Source: Labyrinthula sp. Ha
Lineage: Eukaryota; Sar; Bigyra; Labyrinthulida; Labyrinthulaceae
NCBI GenBank assembly: GCA_015227615.1
Contig: JAALGZ010000009.1
Coordinates: 744,001-808,000 of the forward strand
Length of the DNA stretch: 64,000 bases
Reading direction: 5' to 3'
This document shows, one piece after another, positions 33,051 through 44,270 of this stretch. The position numbers and the translations under genes are program-made. The notes under the pieces were generated by a model. That model saw only the letters and a program-made list of their open reading frames with translations, was not told the origin of the DNA and ran no database searches. The number at the start of each line of letters is the position of its first letter. Within the stretch, counting starts at the first letter, position 1.

Positions 33051-36000
33051 TAGAGAATGCAGATTAGCTCATTTGAATTGGTTTTCTAAAGACTGGTCTC
33101 TTAGAACCCGATCCGAATAGAAGAAGTTAACGGAATTTAATTGAATACATATGTGAACATATTTATCTGTTTCTTGTGTCAGAATTAGAATTATTTTTTT
33201 CCAAACTCCTAATCAGTAAGTTCTCCATAACAGCTAGTTTAAATACTTGGCTTATTTATTTCTGAGTAAAGAATAATCAATGATAAAATAAGTTGTACCA
33301 CAATTAGGGCAACCAAGTATAAGGATATTATCCATCTATTCCACATAGGAAACACAGCTGTTTAAATAGCTAAGGACTTACTGTGCACTCCCAACCAGTA
33401 TAGCAGTTAACAATCAAAGTGGCTGTTGTTACATATGTGACACATTTATGTATTAATGTGGGCCCAAAATTTCGAGTCATTTGACTAACTATATTTTGTG
33501 CTGTGACCTATAAGCCGTTGATGAGGTAAAATTTATTTTCTATTCACCCCAAGTAGCAAACCAAGAGAATACGGTAATTCTAAAATCAATAATTATAAAT
33601 CTAATCTATTGTTCTCTCTAGAGCAATAGGATATCTTGCTGTGACTTTATTCTTACTAGATTTTGACTATACTAAGTATATCTTATAAATAAAACCTATG
33701 ATTTTGTACTCTAGTGAACAAAACTTTGACAATTTAATTCACAAGACATTTTATGGGACCAAAATTTTCAAGTAATTAAAATATGGTTTATAGTACACAG
33801 TTTATCAACTCTCTCCAATAAAGTAAAACAAAATACCTCTATGATTTATACGATTACCCGAAATCTCCTTCAAAAGAATGAATAGAAAATAAATTCTTTG
33901 TGAGAAGGCTACGATTTCATCCATTTTTCTTTGCTAAACATCTACTTATTTATTCACTAAAACAGATAAATTATTTTGAAATGTTTATGCTTCCATTGTA
34001 TTCAGCTTAGAGTAGATACAGGTATCGGAGCTCTTGTTCCTATCATAGTATTCCTTAGGCGGTTGGTAAGCTTGGTGGATAACTTCCTTTTCAACCATCT
34101 CTTAGAAGGTATATCTCCAAGAAATCAAGTTCCTTATTCTAGCGGGCTAATCTAGCAATGAAGAAGTGAATGTATGTTATCTTTCATAATAATGTAGTTT
34201 CACTCCTATTGCTGCAACTAAATTCATCTGATACTCTTTAGAGAAGTTGATGGTGAAAGGAAGTTAATATTCAATTTTCAATGGGATTAATAAGAGTAAT
34301 ATAGTTGCTATAAGGATCCTTCATTTCTTTTGAGAATCTAAAGTTATTTGAATATATATATTCTAACTAGAATCTATTCCACTACTACAAAAGGCACGAA
34401 CCACTTAAAATATTTTTGCTATCTCGCATCAGCCCGGTGAAATATTAGGATCATTGCATCGAACATTGATCCTTCTGAATTCAAATTTGAGACAACGTTA
34501 CGTTCACAATTTTTGATATATATTAATAGCGTTAAAAAAGTTGTAAGTAGTGATATCAATTAATTTGGTTATTATGTCAAAACGTCTGCAATGAGTTTGC
34601 AGATCAAGTAAATATTACTTTGGGGTGCTTAGTACTTTCTGTTGCTTTTAATTTTAATCTGATCCCACATCTGGATTCAGTTTTGATGCCCTCATTTATA
34701 TGAGACAACATGTTAGATATGTCGCCAAGAAGTTGATATGAATTCAGAGTTTCGAGGAAGTGTTATAATACTGGGCAACAATCTTGTATTCCTTTCTAAG
34801 AAATATACATCTAACACCAACACAAGAGTGGAGAGATCAATTTCTAACTATATTTGACGTGAAATTTCCCGTTTCACAATCACAATTCCCAGGCAGGGAC
34901 TCGATTTTTCTTATTCCGATTATATTAAACATCTTACTTCTTTAAGTTTTGAATAAATCACCATTGTTTTCCACATTCTACTTCTAGAATAAGCAGGACA
35001 CTTGTTTATGTAGAGCCATGTGCAAAAAGAACAAGATTACCGGTAGCTTAAGTGTCTAAATTTTAACATTATATTAACTTAGAATGTTTCTTACTAAATC
35101 TAACTCCAAAAGTTAGATATAATGTAGTATAAATTGATAGGATGGTTGGAACTAGTATTTAAACATCGTTATAGGCAATTCTTGTAGCAGAAAGAAGAAT
35201 GTTTTTTAATTCCTTTTTCTTGATAAGAAAGTTTAAAATAATAACTGTAAATCAAATCTAGACACTCATGGTATAAATTACTGGTATGTTTATCAATAAT
35301 TTAGCTGTTGCTAATTAAGCTTACCGGATGTAGAAAAAAATAGAACTTCTTGATGGTGTTTAGAGGAACATCCTAGCATTATTATGTACCTCTGATGTGG
35401 TAAATACTGCTGAGGTATATTCACAAAAATATGCAAGGGTAATTTTTTTTTGCCTATTAGGTACTAAGCCCATCTTTGTTTTTTTATTGATCTAGAATGG
35501 AGGCGCCAGTTATCAGAGTATTCTAAGTTTTTACTCTTGGGTACTGCATCAGTTTTTTAAACTGGTGAAAACCTTTGAGATATAGTTAAAAAATGTTGGT
35601 TATGCCAAAGTTTGAGCACATTTAAAACATTTTATCAAGAACTTCTTGTAGTTTCAAGGCCCCTTACTGCCTTGACAAATTCAATAGAGGACAGATTATG
35701 TATGTCTATCATACGATGAGATCTGTTCATACTCGTTCTGAGCTTAGATTTAATATAAGTTTTTGCTAGATTGTTCCCTAAGTTTAGAAATACGGTAGGC
35801 TCATTGTGTAAAAGTTTTCTTCTATCCTTTAATTTTATTTTCTGAATTTGTTTTGGGGAGTTAATTTCTTATAGTGACGGCTGCTTACAAAACCTTTGCA
35901 TCTCGAGTTTCTTAGAACCATCAACTTTTTTTACTGATTAAAATATATCCTTATGAAAATTAAACCATTGCTCATCTTTATCGTTCCAGCTCTATTTTTT

Positions 36001-37194
36001 GCAAAAAGTTTTTTTAAGGACTGTTTCTTGTATATTCTTATAGGTGTTTTGTATAATCACGGGGCAGTGATATAAATTTAATAATACTTAAAACAACTTG
36101 GCAAATCGCTAGTAGTAAACAGCAAAAAAGGTTACTTCAGCCAAATAAGTTGAACAGGCGGTATTCAAAATAAACTACATACATGGTGCTACTATTGGTA
36201 TCACAAACAAGTATCAATCATGTGTCTAATATGTTTCCAGAGACTCAGTGCTTGAATGAAATGTGGGGTCAAAATAATATAATAAACATCCATTCCTTAG
36301 GACAAAACAAAGGTAGATGGAACTGTCGTACATTGAACAATGTCAACAATCCTAACTGAATAATGTAATGATCCATGTCTTCAAACAACAGTGTACTTAA
36401 TATTTAAGGCGAGAAATTGGAATTATGGGAAGTCATACCAGTATAAACACAAGAAACAGGACCAATTGGTACTAGATATAAGAGAAGATACATGTGGAGC
36501 CTGAACTCAATACCAGTCTTGGGCATATATCTATGAATATATCTTTCGCTTACCTCCCAATAAATGTATGAGAAAATGGAGCTGTCGAGCAGAAACAAAG
36601 TTCGAAAACATGTAAATAAATATCCATCTCCAACAAGCTAACTGCAACCCCAATGAATATGCAGTTAAATAAAAAGATGCAAATAGAACTTATTAGGTCT
36701 TGATATTGGTAGCAAATGTACCAGAATTATAGAAACAAGAAAAAAACTCTAAATTTCTGTTGAATTGGTAATATTTTTGTATTTTTTTTTTCTTAGGCCT
36801 AGGCTCCAAGCTCATATCGTATAGGGGTAGGTAGAAAACGCAATAACAAGCACCTGCAAACTTGAACTCTCTATAATTCTAATAAAGTACCATAAAAGTT
36901 GTTTGAGAAACTACAGGGATGGCGAAGATAGATTTTAGCGCTATAGAACCAAATTTTAAAGACATTTGGCGACTCAATTTCCCGAGCACAAGAGAGTAGC
37001 TAAGAAATTTACCAAATACTTTGATAGCTTCCAGCATTGTTGTTGTCCACCTCCAACCAAAGCAATTGAATCCAACAAGAATTACTTAACTCCATTATAA
37101 CTCTATACCTATGCACTAAAACTGGGGATGGAATTTGTTTTATTCATAATTTAGTAACGAAAATTTTCTTCATAGTTTTCTTATTTATGGTTTA
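33051..37194. other. Long AT-rich gene desert
   Basis: Over 4 kb with no recognisable gene. The short minus-strand frame at 36404-36598 is not recognised; the surrounding sequence has a few words like those of repeat family B but too weak to call. Confidence 0.45.
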
Positions 37195-37600
37195 TGACAA
37201 ATCCCCAGCCATTCTTTTTCAATATTGATTATCAATACTGAACTTGGCCACACGACGTTGGTCTATATGATCAACAGTTATTATTTCATTTTGTACAGTA
37301 CGAAAATACACATAGAATGTGTCATACGGGCCAAATGTCTCCAATTTCCAGATTTTTTCCAGATCATATGACCTTCTATATGGGTCTTCATTTTGCGCAA
37401 GGACAAGAAAAATTTTTGGGACCATTTGACTCAATATCAGGAAGCCCAGTCTTGTATTGATATCCAGACTAGGATCATAATCATTTGAAAATATCAAAAT
37501 TCCAACTCTATCATTGATAATCAGAATCATAAGGATTATACATTAATTATTGATGACTATTTTCAAATCCCATCCCAAACCACAAGTAACATAAAACTTT
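37195..37600 (+). repeat. Dispersed repeat family B, copy 2
   Basis: It shares with copy 1 the blocks CCATTTGACTC, CAGTCTTGTATTGATA / CAGACTTGTATTGATA, ATCAGAATCA and the closing TTTCAAATCCCATCCC / TTCAAAACCCACCCC. A 103-codon minus-strand frame (37219-37530) covers most of it and aligns loosely with the broken frame of copy 1. It may therefore be a relic of the element's gene. Confidence 0.5.
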
Positions 37601-39616
37601 TTCTGTAATCGGCCATTTACCATCCTTCATCAGCCTATCCCTAAGCTCGTAAACTTGAGAAAGACACATTTCCCAGGTCTAAAAGATGAAAAGCAAAAGA
37701 ACCATGAAAATACTGACTTCTCGTACATTTTAAAGCATAGCTTAAGTGGCTAGAAATAACCGATATCATTACACTGTCCTAGCTTAATGATCTCTGTACA
37801 CAATTGGTGAGAAGAAGTAAACAATATAAAGGGAACCTTAATTACAACCACAAACTTAGCGAAATCTTCTATTTGTTGTTCATACATCTAGGATATGTTT
37901 CCTTGGGTCTCAGAGCATCTAGATGCTCTCTTCTATCGTTCCTCTAATCTACCTCAGTCTTTTTGTTTTACTTTCAAATTTTGGTTGTGTTTTACTTATG
38001 AATTAGGGCTAATCGCAAGCATCCGATCATCAAAATATGCAGGACCGGATAACATGATGTTCAATTGATATCTTATGACATCGTGCCAAGGAAATGCAAC
38101 CAGAGGATGAAAAACCGACACCCCAAGAATAATTCAGAGTAGTGGATACAAAATCAGCAACAACTGTCTTTCTAGTGAGCATGTAACATGGCTGTGATTC
38201 ACACTAGCAAAGTAGTAGTATTGAGGTCTTCTAATAAAGGCTATTGCTTAGCCTATTTGCAATCAGTCTGTTGTGCAAAATTATAAAAATTATTGGTGTT
38301 GGATATCAATAGTGTGGAGAGGATTCGTCTTTTAGGATGTTTTTGTGAAGCTATTTAAATGCTGTTAGCGCTTGTATTTTTTAGGTCTTAGAACAGATGG
38401 AAATATGGTTTGATGAGCGCACAGTCCTGTGCTGAACACGTTTGTCTGGGGATGAGGTAGAACAACTGGATTCTTATGTAATACTTTCAAGTGTAGATGT
38501 TTGATTCAGAGACAGTGGCTTTCTTGAATGCAATTATCTTATTAAACCGTGTCATTAAGACTTAATTGAACGTGTGAAATGGACAAGCTTTACATTATTA
38601 TTTAACTTCCATTGATGTTATTACCAATTCGTTAGGAACATTGCTTTTCCCAGCTATACAATAGTTTTAACGCTGTGTAATAACGATTTTGAGCTTAGCT
38701 TAAAGTAGATTAGAACCATAAATGATTTTTATGCAAAGCTTTAAATGAACTCAACTTATTATTTCACATGAATCTTACATATATCAGTTTCCCATGAAGC
38801 GCACTTTCTGCAAAAGGTCCACAACGTCCTAATGTATAGTTTTATTTCTTGAGAGGAAGCAGTTTTATCTTTTAAGTTTTGATTTATTTACATTTTCAGT
38901 CAGTGGAAAGCTTGTTGCTTTAGCTCTTGAGCAATTAATTCATCTGCATCAGAATTGTTTTCCAGACTTATGTAAAGTAAAGAAGTAACACCATCACTAG
39001 TCTTATCCCATGATACAAAGACGCAGTGCATTCAAGAACACACACATTCTGAGCTTGGCTATTGATGTGCATGAGGCCACTCCCGACGAAGCAATGCACA
39101 CCTTTGGTCTAAATCGAGAACTGGAATTTTTCTTCGTTTTTATGTCTACAACAATAATGTCCAAACAGGGCATCTTGTAATATTAGCTTTCAAAATTGAG
39201 CTTTTCTTGCTCAGAGCTTAATTCATTATATTAATTTATCCTATGAATGTTTTCTTTCTGGAAATAAACTCAAAGATATAGTTTAGAATATAAATGGTAT
39301 CGGCATTGAGTTGCTTATTTTGAAATAAGGATGCTAATGTTAAAAGTAGAGGCAACATAAAAAAACTGGCGCGTATGCTTTTCTTTCAAGCTAGACAAGT
39401 AGGAAACCTTTCCCAACTGTTGCATAAGCCAGCTAATAAACGCATCAATCCCTAAACCACTCCAAGTTTGGCTTAAACTCGAAGATATACAACTACCTTC
39501 CATAGTTATGTTTCACAATACTGTACCACTATGGAGAAATATTTTCTATTATTTACCTAAACAATGCCTTCGAATGATAAGGATGAATATTTTGGTCTAG
39601 GTTACAGTTTAAAGTC
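37601..39616. other. Intergenic DNA
   Basis: No supported gene. The short minus-strand frame at 39315-39503 starts with ATG but has no recognised content. Confidence 0.4.
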
Positions 39617-40636
39617 TCAATTATACGAGTCTTGAAAGCCTAGCATGGCACAAAAGTCAATGCTTGTCACTTCTTGAGTTGCTATTCCATGATCTGCAAG
39701 TCCCTTCGGCAGGTTTGAAATGCACGAGGGTTCGTCTATTTTCTCCAGTGCCTCAATTTTCTCGATTCTAGCCTCTTTTTTCATGACTTTTTCTTCAGCC
39801 TTATCACTATCATTTGTTTCTGACTCCTTTTTGTCATTCTGAGCAAATTTAACAGACTTCGGGCGTTGCTTTTCTTCAGCTTCTAATGGAGGAACGATAC
39901 CATTCTCAATATCTTCTTCATTCTTCTTATAATATTCAATCAAACCATCTTCTGTGAACTTTGTCTTGCCCATCACACCCTCACTTGTCTTAACACCGGG
40001 ATACAGATAATAATAGTTGTGAATGAGGTCACCAGACGCATACCCGAATCTCAGTTTCTTTAAGGTCTTCCAAACATATGCAAAGGTAATGGGTTCATCA
40101 TCTGATTCTTCATCCGAAGAAGATTCGGGTTCCTCTTTCTTCATTCTCTTCTTAAGTTGCTTGTTGTTTTCTGGGTTACTTACCTTCGTATGGGATTTCT
40201 TAAGTTCAACAGTTTCATCTTCGGGTTCTTCATCAGATGAAGCAAGCCCCGTATTCGTTGATGGCCGTTCAGCTAGAACTCTTTTACCCCTGCCATGAAG
40301 TTTGCCCTTACCACTTCTTTCTACCGTCTTTTTTTCAACTACAGTTACGGCCTTTCGTTTCTTCTTCTGAGCAATATTAACTTGAGCAGTTCTTACTGGC
40401 TTAATGTCTGTCAGCTTTGAATTCCTGGAGGTAGCATAATCTATTCCTTTTTGAAAAAGTAAAGCTTCATTCAAGGACAAAAGCTTTCCATGTGGTCCTT
40501 CAAGCTTCTCTTGATTTGCAACTTTCCAGCTCTTTTTCTTCAGGTAATCAACCATAGAAATAACTTCTTTCTCGATTTCGACCTGTTTCTTTTTCCATTC
40601 TTTTCTTACATTGTTTTCTATGAATTGTTTTTCCAT
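39617..40636 (-). CDS. Basic, acidic-patch nuclear-type protein, unknown function
   Basis: A 339-residue intronless protein I do not recognise. The N-terminus is charged and helical (EKQFIENNVRKEWKKKQVE). The middle has clusters of basic residues suited to nuclear localisation (KKKRKAV, GRGKRVL, LKKRMKKEE), separated by acidic Ser runs typical of CK2 sites (SSDEEPEDE, SSSDEESDDE). Residues about 185-240 form the only folded-looking module, with WKTLKKLRFGYASGDLIHNY, YYLYPGV and FTEDGLIEYY. This resembles a 'W..L...G......yYl.PG......d.F.s' module that I recall from many oomycete and diatom proteins; that link is from memory and untested. The start is the ATG at 40636; the frame upstream begins only with a TTG. 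It shares a 113-bp divergent promoter with the thioredoxin gene. Confidence 0.7.
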   Translation of the reverse strand: MEKQFIENNVRKEWKKKQVEIEKEVISMVDYLKKKSWKVANQEKLEGPHGKLLSLNEALLFQKGIDYATSRNSKLTDIKPVRTAQVNIAQKKKRKAVTVVEKKTVERSGKGKLHGRGKRVLAERPSTNTGLASSDEEPEDETVELKKSHTKVSNPENNKQLKKRMKKEEPESSSDEESDDEPITFAYVWKTLKKLRFGYASGDLIHNYYYLYPGVKTSEGVMGKTKFTEDGLIEYYKKNEEDIENGIVPPLEAEEKQRPKSVKFAQNDKKESETNDSDKAEEKVMKKEARIEKIEALEKIDEPSCISNLPKGLADHGIATQEVTSIDFCAMLGFQDSYN

Positions 40637-40749
40637 ATTTTTGCTTTTGTTCAAACGGTTAGGTGTACTAAACTCTGTAACGGTTTAAGAGCCATTTTGG
40701 GCCATTACCTGTGTCTTTTTTGGCCACAAGGGGAGTCTTGGAGAAAACA
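40637..40749. promoter_or_regulatory. Divergent promoter of 113 bp
   Basis: Only 113 bp separate the start codons of the basic protein (minus) and the membrane thioredoxin (plus), so promoter elements must be shared or overlap. A short GTAACGGTTTAAGAGCC stretch lies in the middle. TATTCCCGGWTT is absent. Confidence 0.55.
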
Positions 40750-41361
40750 ATGAGACAGATATTTCTATTTTTTTACACGATCGTTGTTGTGCTGTCAAAA
40801 TCCATCGTACATCATTATACGGATTCTGATTTCGAAGAATTAACACAACTAAAAAATCCTGAGAATGAAAAAATTAATGTTATAGTATTTCACGCGAGTT
40901 GGTGCCCACACTGTAAAAAGTTTTTGCCTGAGTTTCAATCTGTTGCGGAAACAATCGAAAAACAAGGCAATCCTGATAATATGGTTTTTGGATTGGTTGA
41001 AATAGAAGAGAATCATAAATTAAAGGCCAGGTTTAAAGTTGATGGAATTCCTGTGATCTATATTTTCAAGAATAGAAGAATGTTCGAGTTTACCCAGAAT
41101 CGTAATGCAGAAAATCTATTTCGATTTCTTACCGTAGGATTCAAAGAAATCACGCGAAAGCAGTGGAAACATATTCCTGGAGTTGCAAAAGGATCCACGA
41201 GCTACTTCAATGATATATTTGAAGGGTTAGACTACTTACAGGACAACAATAATGCTGTTCTTCTTTTCTTACTTTTTACAGGTTTTCTCATGGGATTAGG
41301 GGCTGGATGGTTTTTGTTTGCAGCATCTAGCAAAGTCTCTGAACAGAAAAAAAATGCTTAA
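40750..41361 (+). CDS. ER membrane thioredoxin (TMX/PDI-like) with dilysine tail
   Basis: A 203-residue protein with a cleavable-type signal (about 1-18), a thioredoxin domain and one membrane span (about 169-192). The active site is WCPHC (Cys52, Cys55), the CPHC variant seen in several PDI relatives and DsbA. The cis-Pro loop reads VDGIPVIYIF, and the central strand reads INVIVFHAS. The short cytosolic tail ends Lys-Lys-Asn-Ala, a textbook KKxx signal that retrieves type I membrane proteins to the ER. The likely role is disulfide formation or exchange on client proteins at the ER membrane, as for the TMX family. The start is the ATG at 40750; upstream the frame opens only at a GTG. Its stop lies 17 bp from the stop of the next, convergent gene. 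Confidence 0.88.
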   Translation: MRQIFLFFYTIVVVLSKSIVHHYTDSDFEELTQLKNPENEKINVIVFHASWCPHCKKFLPEFQSVAETIEKQGNPDNMVFGLVEIEENHKLKARFKVDGIPVIYIFKNRRMFEFTQNRNAENLFRFLTVGFKEITRKQWKHIPGVAKGSTSYFNDIFEGLDYLQDNNNAVLLFLLFTGFLMGLGAGWFLFAASSKVSEQKKNA

Positions 41362-41378
41362 TGACTAAACTATTTGGT

Positions 41379-42596
41379 TTACATAGTGAGCAATGGAACT
41401 TTCAAAGTTGGGTTTACTAGCTCAATTTGTGCTAGCCTTTCGTTTAACTCTAGGATTTCCTTCTGTAGTTGTTGCTCTTGTTGCATCAGGTTAGTAACCC
41501 TTCGCCTTCGTGTTTCTAAAGTTCTTAAATTTCTCGCATTAACTTCTGCTGCATACTCTTTTCTCCTAAGTTCAGCTAAAGTTTTTTGCTCTTCAAGCAT
41601 TTCATTCCGATGCAAATTGGAAGTGTCCCAAGTTTGTTCTTCCTTTGGACAATTAGATTTTAAACTCGAGCTAACACTCTTTTCTTTTTTTAAATTGCTC
41701 TTTGGATTAAAAATCAGTTCAAGTTCTTCTTCAGAAGTTAAGCTTCTCGCTTTAACTTGGTTTCGGCATGAACTGTTCTCGCAATTGACATTAATGTTAT
41801 AATTATTGAAGTTAAAGAACTGATTTTTTTCTAGTTTTGTTCGAAACTCTTTAATGTAACTTCGAGCATCTTTCAGCACTACTGACTGCTGCTGAAAATT
41901 AAGAGGTGTTTCTGTTGGTTTGCTGCCAGGAAACTCAAATCCCTTGTTTGGACTGCAGTTTTCTTTTCCTAGCTCATTTTCTTCTACTTTTGGCACAATG
42001 TCCACCTGTAAATTCTTCTGGTTCAAATGGGGCAGGTTTGTGCTGGTGCTAGCAGTTTTTTCATGCTTTAAGTCTTGGTCGAATGGTTCCTCTACATTGG
42101 AAATTGCCTTAGGTGTAGTAGCGTGCATCTCTCTCTCGCTCTTTAGGATAATTTCGGAGAGTTTCTTTGGCTTTGCAAATGTACTTTTTGTACGAATGGA
42201 GCTTCTAGTGTAAATGGAACTTCGATCACAGAAAGTGTCAAGCTCATCACCTTCACCGAACGATGGGCGATTTCTCCGAAGGTACCTAGATCCTTCTTCA
42301 ATCCTCCTTCGCCTTAATTCAAGACTCTTTGTTCTCTCGTTTTCTTCAATTCTTTTTCTCGAGTCTTGCCTCTGTTTCATCTTTTGTTTTCGTCGAATTG
42401 TTTCCAGTCTAATGATTCTCTCACGTTCTTCAGGTTTATAATCTCCAAGGCAAAGATCCCGCTTTTCCGAGTTCAAAAGCGGATCAGAGTTTGGTCTCCT
42501 TGATTTTCTACGGGACAGCATGCTGTAAGTATCAGATTGCGGGCGATGTTCTATAGCAGGCTTCTCCTGAGATTGGAAAAACAAAGAATAGTTCAT
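41379..42596 (-). CDS. Coiled-coil, Arg/Glu-rich protein of unknown function
   Basis: A 405-residue intronless protein without a recognised domain. Residues about 50-110 are a highly charged Arg/Glu/Lys helix (ERERIIRLETIRRKQKMKQR). A Ser/Arg-rich segment follows with repeated RSSIYTRSSIRTKS-type phosphosite clusters, then a Lys/Asn/Pro-rich disordered middle. Residues about 325-395 form a second coiled coil (LRTLETRRRRVTNLMQQEQQ). The plan recalls cytoskeletal or centrosomal linkers, but nothing specific supports that. The start is the ATG at 42596. Its stop is 17 bp from the thioredoxin stop, so the 3' UTRs must overlap. Confidence 0.72.
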   Translation of the reverse strand: MNYSLFFQSQEKPAIEHRPQSDTYSMLSRRKSRRPNSDPLLNSEKRDLCLGDYKPEERERIIRLETIRRKQKMKQRQDSRKRIEENERTKSLELRRRRIEEGSRYLRRNRPSFGEGDELDTFCDRSSIYTRSSIRTKSTFAKPKKLSEIILKSEREMHATTPKAISNVEEPFDQDLKHEKTASTSTNLPHLNQKNLQVDIVPKVEENELGKENCSPNKGFEFPGSKPTETPLNFQQQSVVLKDARSYIKEFRTKLEKNQFFNFNNYNINVNCENSSCRNQVKARSLTSEEELELIFNPKSNLKKEKSVSSSLKSNCPKEEQTWDTSNLHRNEMLEEQKTLAELRRKEYAAEVNARNLRTLETRRRRVTNLMQQEQQLQKEILELNERLAQIELVNPTLKVPLLTM

Positions 42597-43639
42597 CTTT
42601 GGTAGAGTTAACGGAATTCTTTTTATCAAACAAAAATTATTTATTTAGCCACAAATTACTCATCTTAAAATTAGTTCTAATCTAATTTAAGCTATTAGTA
42701 GCACTCAATATAATACTCTACAGTTTTCATAAGATTTTCTAACTACATTTCTTAGAGGATTCTTTCAAAGAATAATATTAAGGTCTTGATAGCTCCAAAA
42801 AGAAGTTAATTACTGAGTTTGGATATCAGTTGCCGATTTTGGACTTGTAGGTAATATATTATTTGCATTGCATACTATATCTAGCATTGGGCCCATCGGG
42901 GTCTACATTGCAGCTCAATCCTTTTGCTATCTTACAAATGCTAACGACATGTCTACATACCACTTCGGGGGCACATACCAGAAGTTGCTTTTAATTTGAG
43001 CCCGTAGAGATTTTCCCAAGGAAGCCAATTTTGATCTATAATACGTTATTGCAAAGTATATTTGACAATGAATGAAAATGCTCCTGGATCAAGCAAAGCT
43101 ATTTTTTTTTAACATCTAAAAGACTATGTCATAGTCGGATCAAATTGTTGAGAATGGCCTCTGATATAAATGGTTGGTTTTTAATGCGAGAGGTTACAGT
43201 TCTACAAAATATGTAGAGAGTTAATTTTTAAGTCTAACCAAGGTAAAACCTGACTAGAAGCTAAGACCTCTTAATTTACTGTCACTGATTCTACAATGAG
43301 AATAGGTAAACAGAATAGTAGCTAAATGGAGGAATAATGTGATCTTCTAAAGCGAAGGAAAGTTCTTGCCGATGTTGACAAGCGCAAAAACCTACAGATC
43401 TACTTAATAGCACTTCAAAGTTGATAATTCTTTAGAAAGCGAAGAGTTTATCTGTTTTACATTTAATTTGGTTGATAATATATTCATACTCAGAGGGAAC
43501 GAACGCAACTCTATGTACCTTATAGTTTATCTTGAGAGTTATGATACACACTTATTGAAGTTCATTTTGGAGAATTTCTTATTCTTAGCTCGCAGACATC
43601 TTTGCTTCTATTGTAACTAGGCCTCGGATTTTATGAAAC
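42597..43639. other. Intergenic DNA
   Basis: No gene or shared repeat seen. It contains the promoter of the coiled-coil gene at its left edge. Confidence 0.45.
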
Positions 43640-44098
43640 TTACCAATAATTATTTGATAATTCTATTAGTTCTAGTTTTCAATGAAAGAATTGGGATCTT
43701 AATTTTTATCAAAGGATTCTAATGTTGCTCCAATAATCAAATGGCTATCAAAACAAGACTGGCCACACCACCTTGAACCCATCGGTGCAAGAAAATATAC
43801 TTTATTTATGAAGCGTATCAAAACCTATAAGAAATGGCTATATGATCCAGGAGTAACAAGATAATAGAATGCAGTGGGGCCATATGCCCATATTTCGGAG
43901 AGTTCCATACGGTGGCAAAATGAAATACTTTTTTTTAGTCGCTTGGCCTAAGGCCATGTCACTCAATTTATTACTAATAATGAACTGATTATTAATGAAC
44001 AATCAAAATGGTTGGGAATTATATGGATCAATCAATAAAAGAATGCGGGCAAAGTTTTATTGATATACTAGCAATTCATCAAACCTGATACCTACTTA
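43640..44098 (+). repeat. Dispersed repeat family B, copy 3
   Basis: It aligns with copy 1 through ATAATTATTTGATAATT, TTCAATGAAAGAATT, GCCATGTCACTCAATTTA / GCCATTTGACTCGG, GAACAATCAAAATGGTTGGG and GGATCAATCAATAAAAG, then GCAATTCATCAAACCTG. The minus strand keeps a KYF.LPPYG-like peptide that also occurs in copy 1, with frame breaks. Confidence 0.55.
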
Positions 44099-44270
44099 TA
44101 TGGCAACGATAAGATGCATTGTTTCTTCTTAATTGCTGCGAAAAAGGTCTATAGCGAGGAAAAATTGGAATAATCAAGTTTTGCACCAAAAGGACTAAAT
44201 AATTTCCGGTTCGAGAGATGTAACACACGAAAGTGTTGTTAAGCCTTAATTAATCTATTGCTAAGTTACC

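Noticed and set aside
44140-44230. GGTTCGAGA word as a tRNA B box
   Set aside because: No A box or cloverleaf can be built upstream of it.
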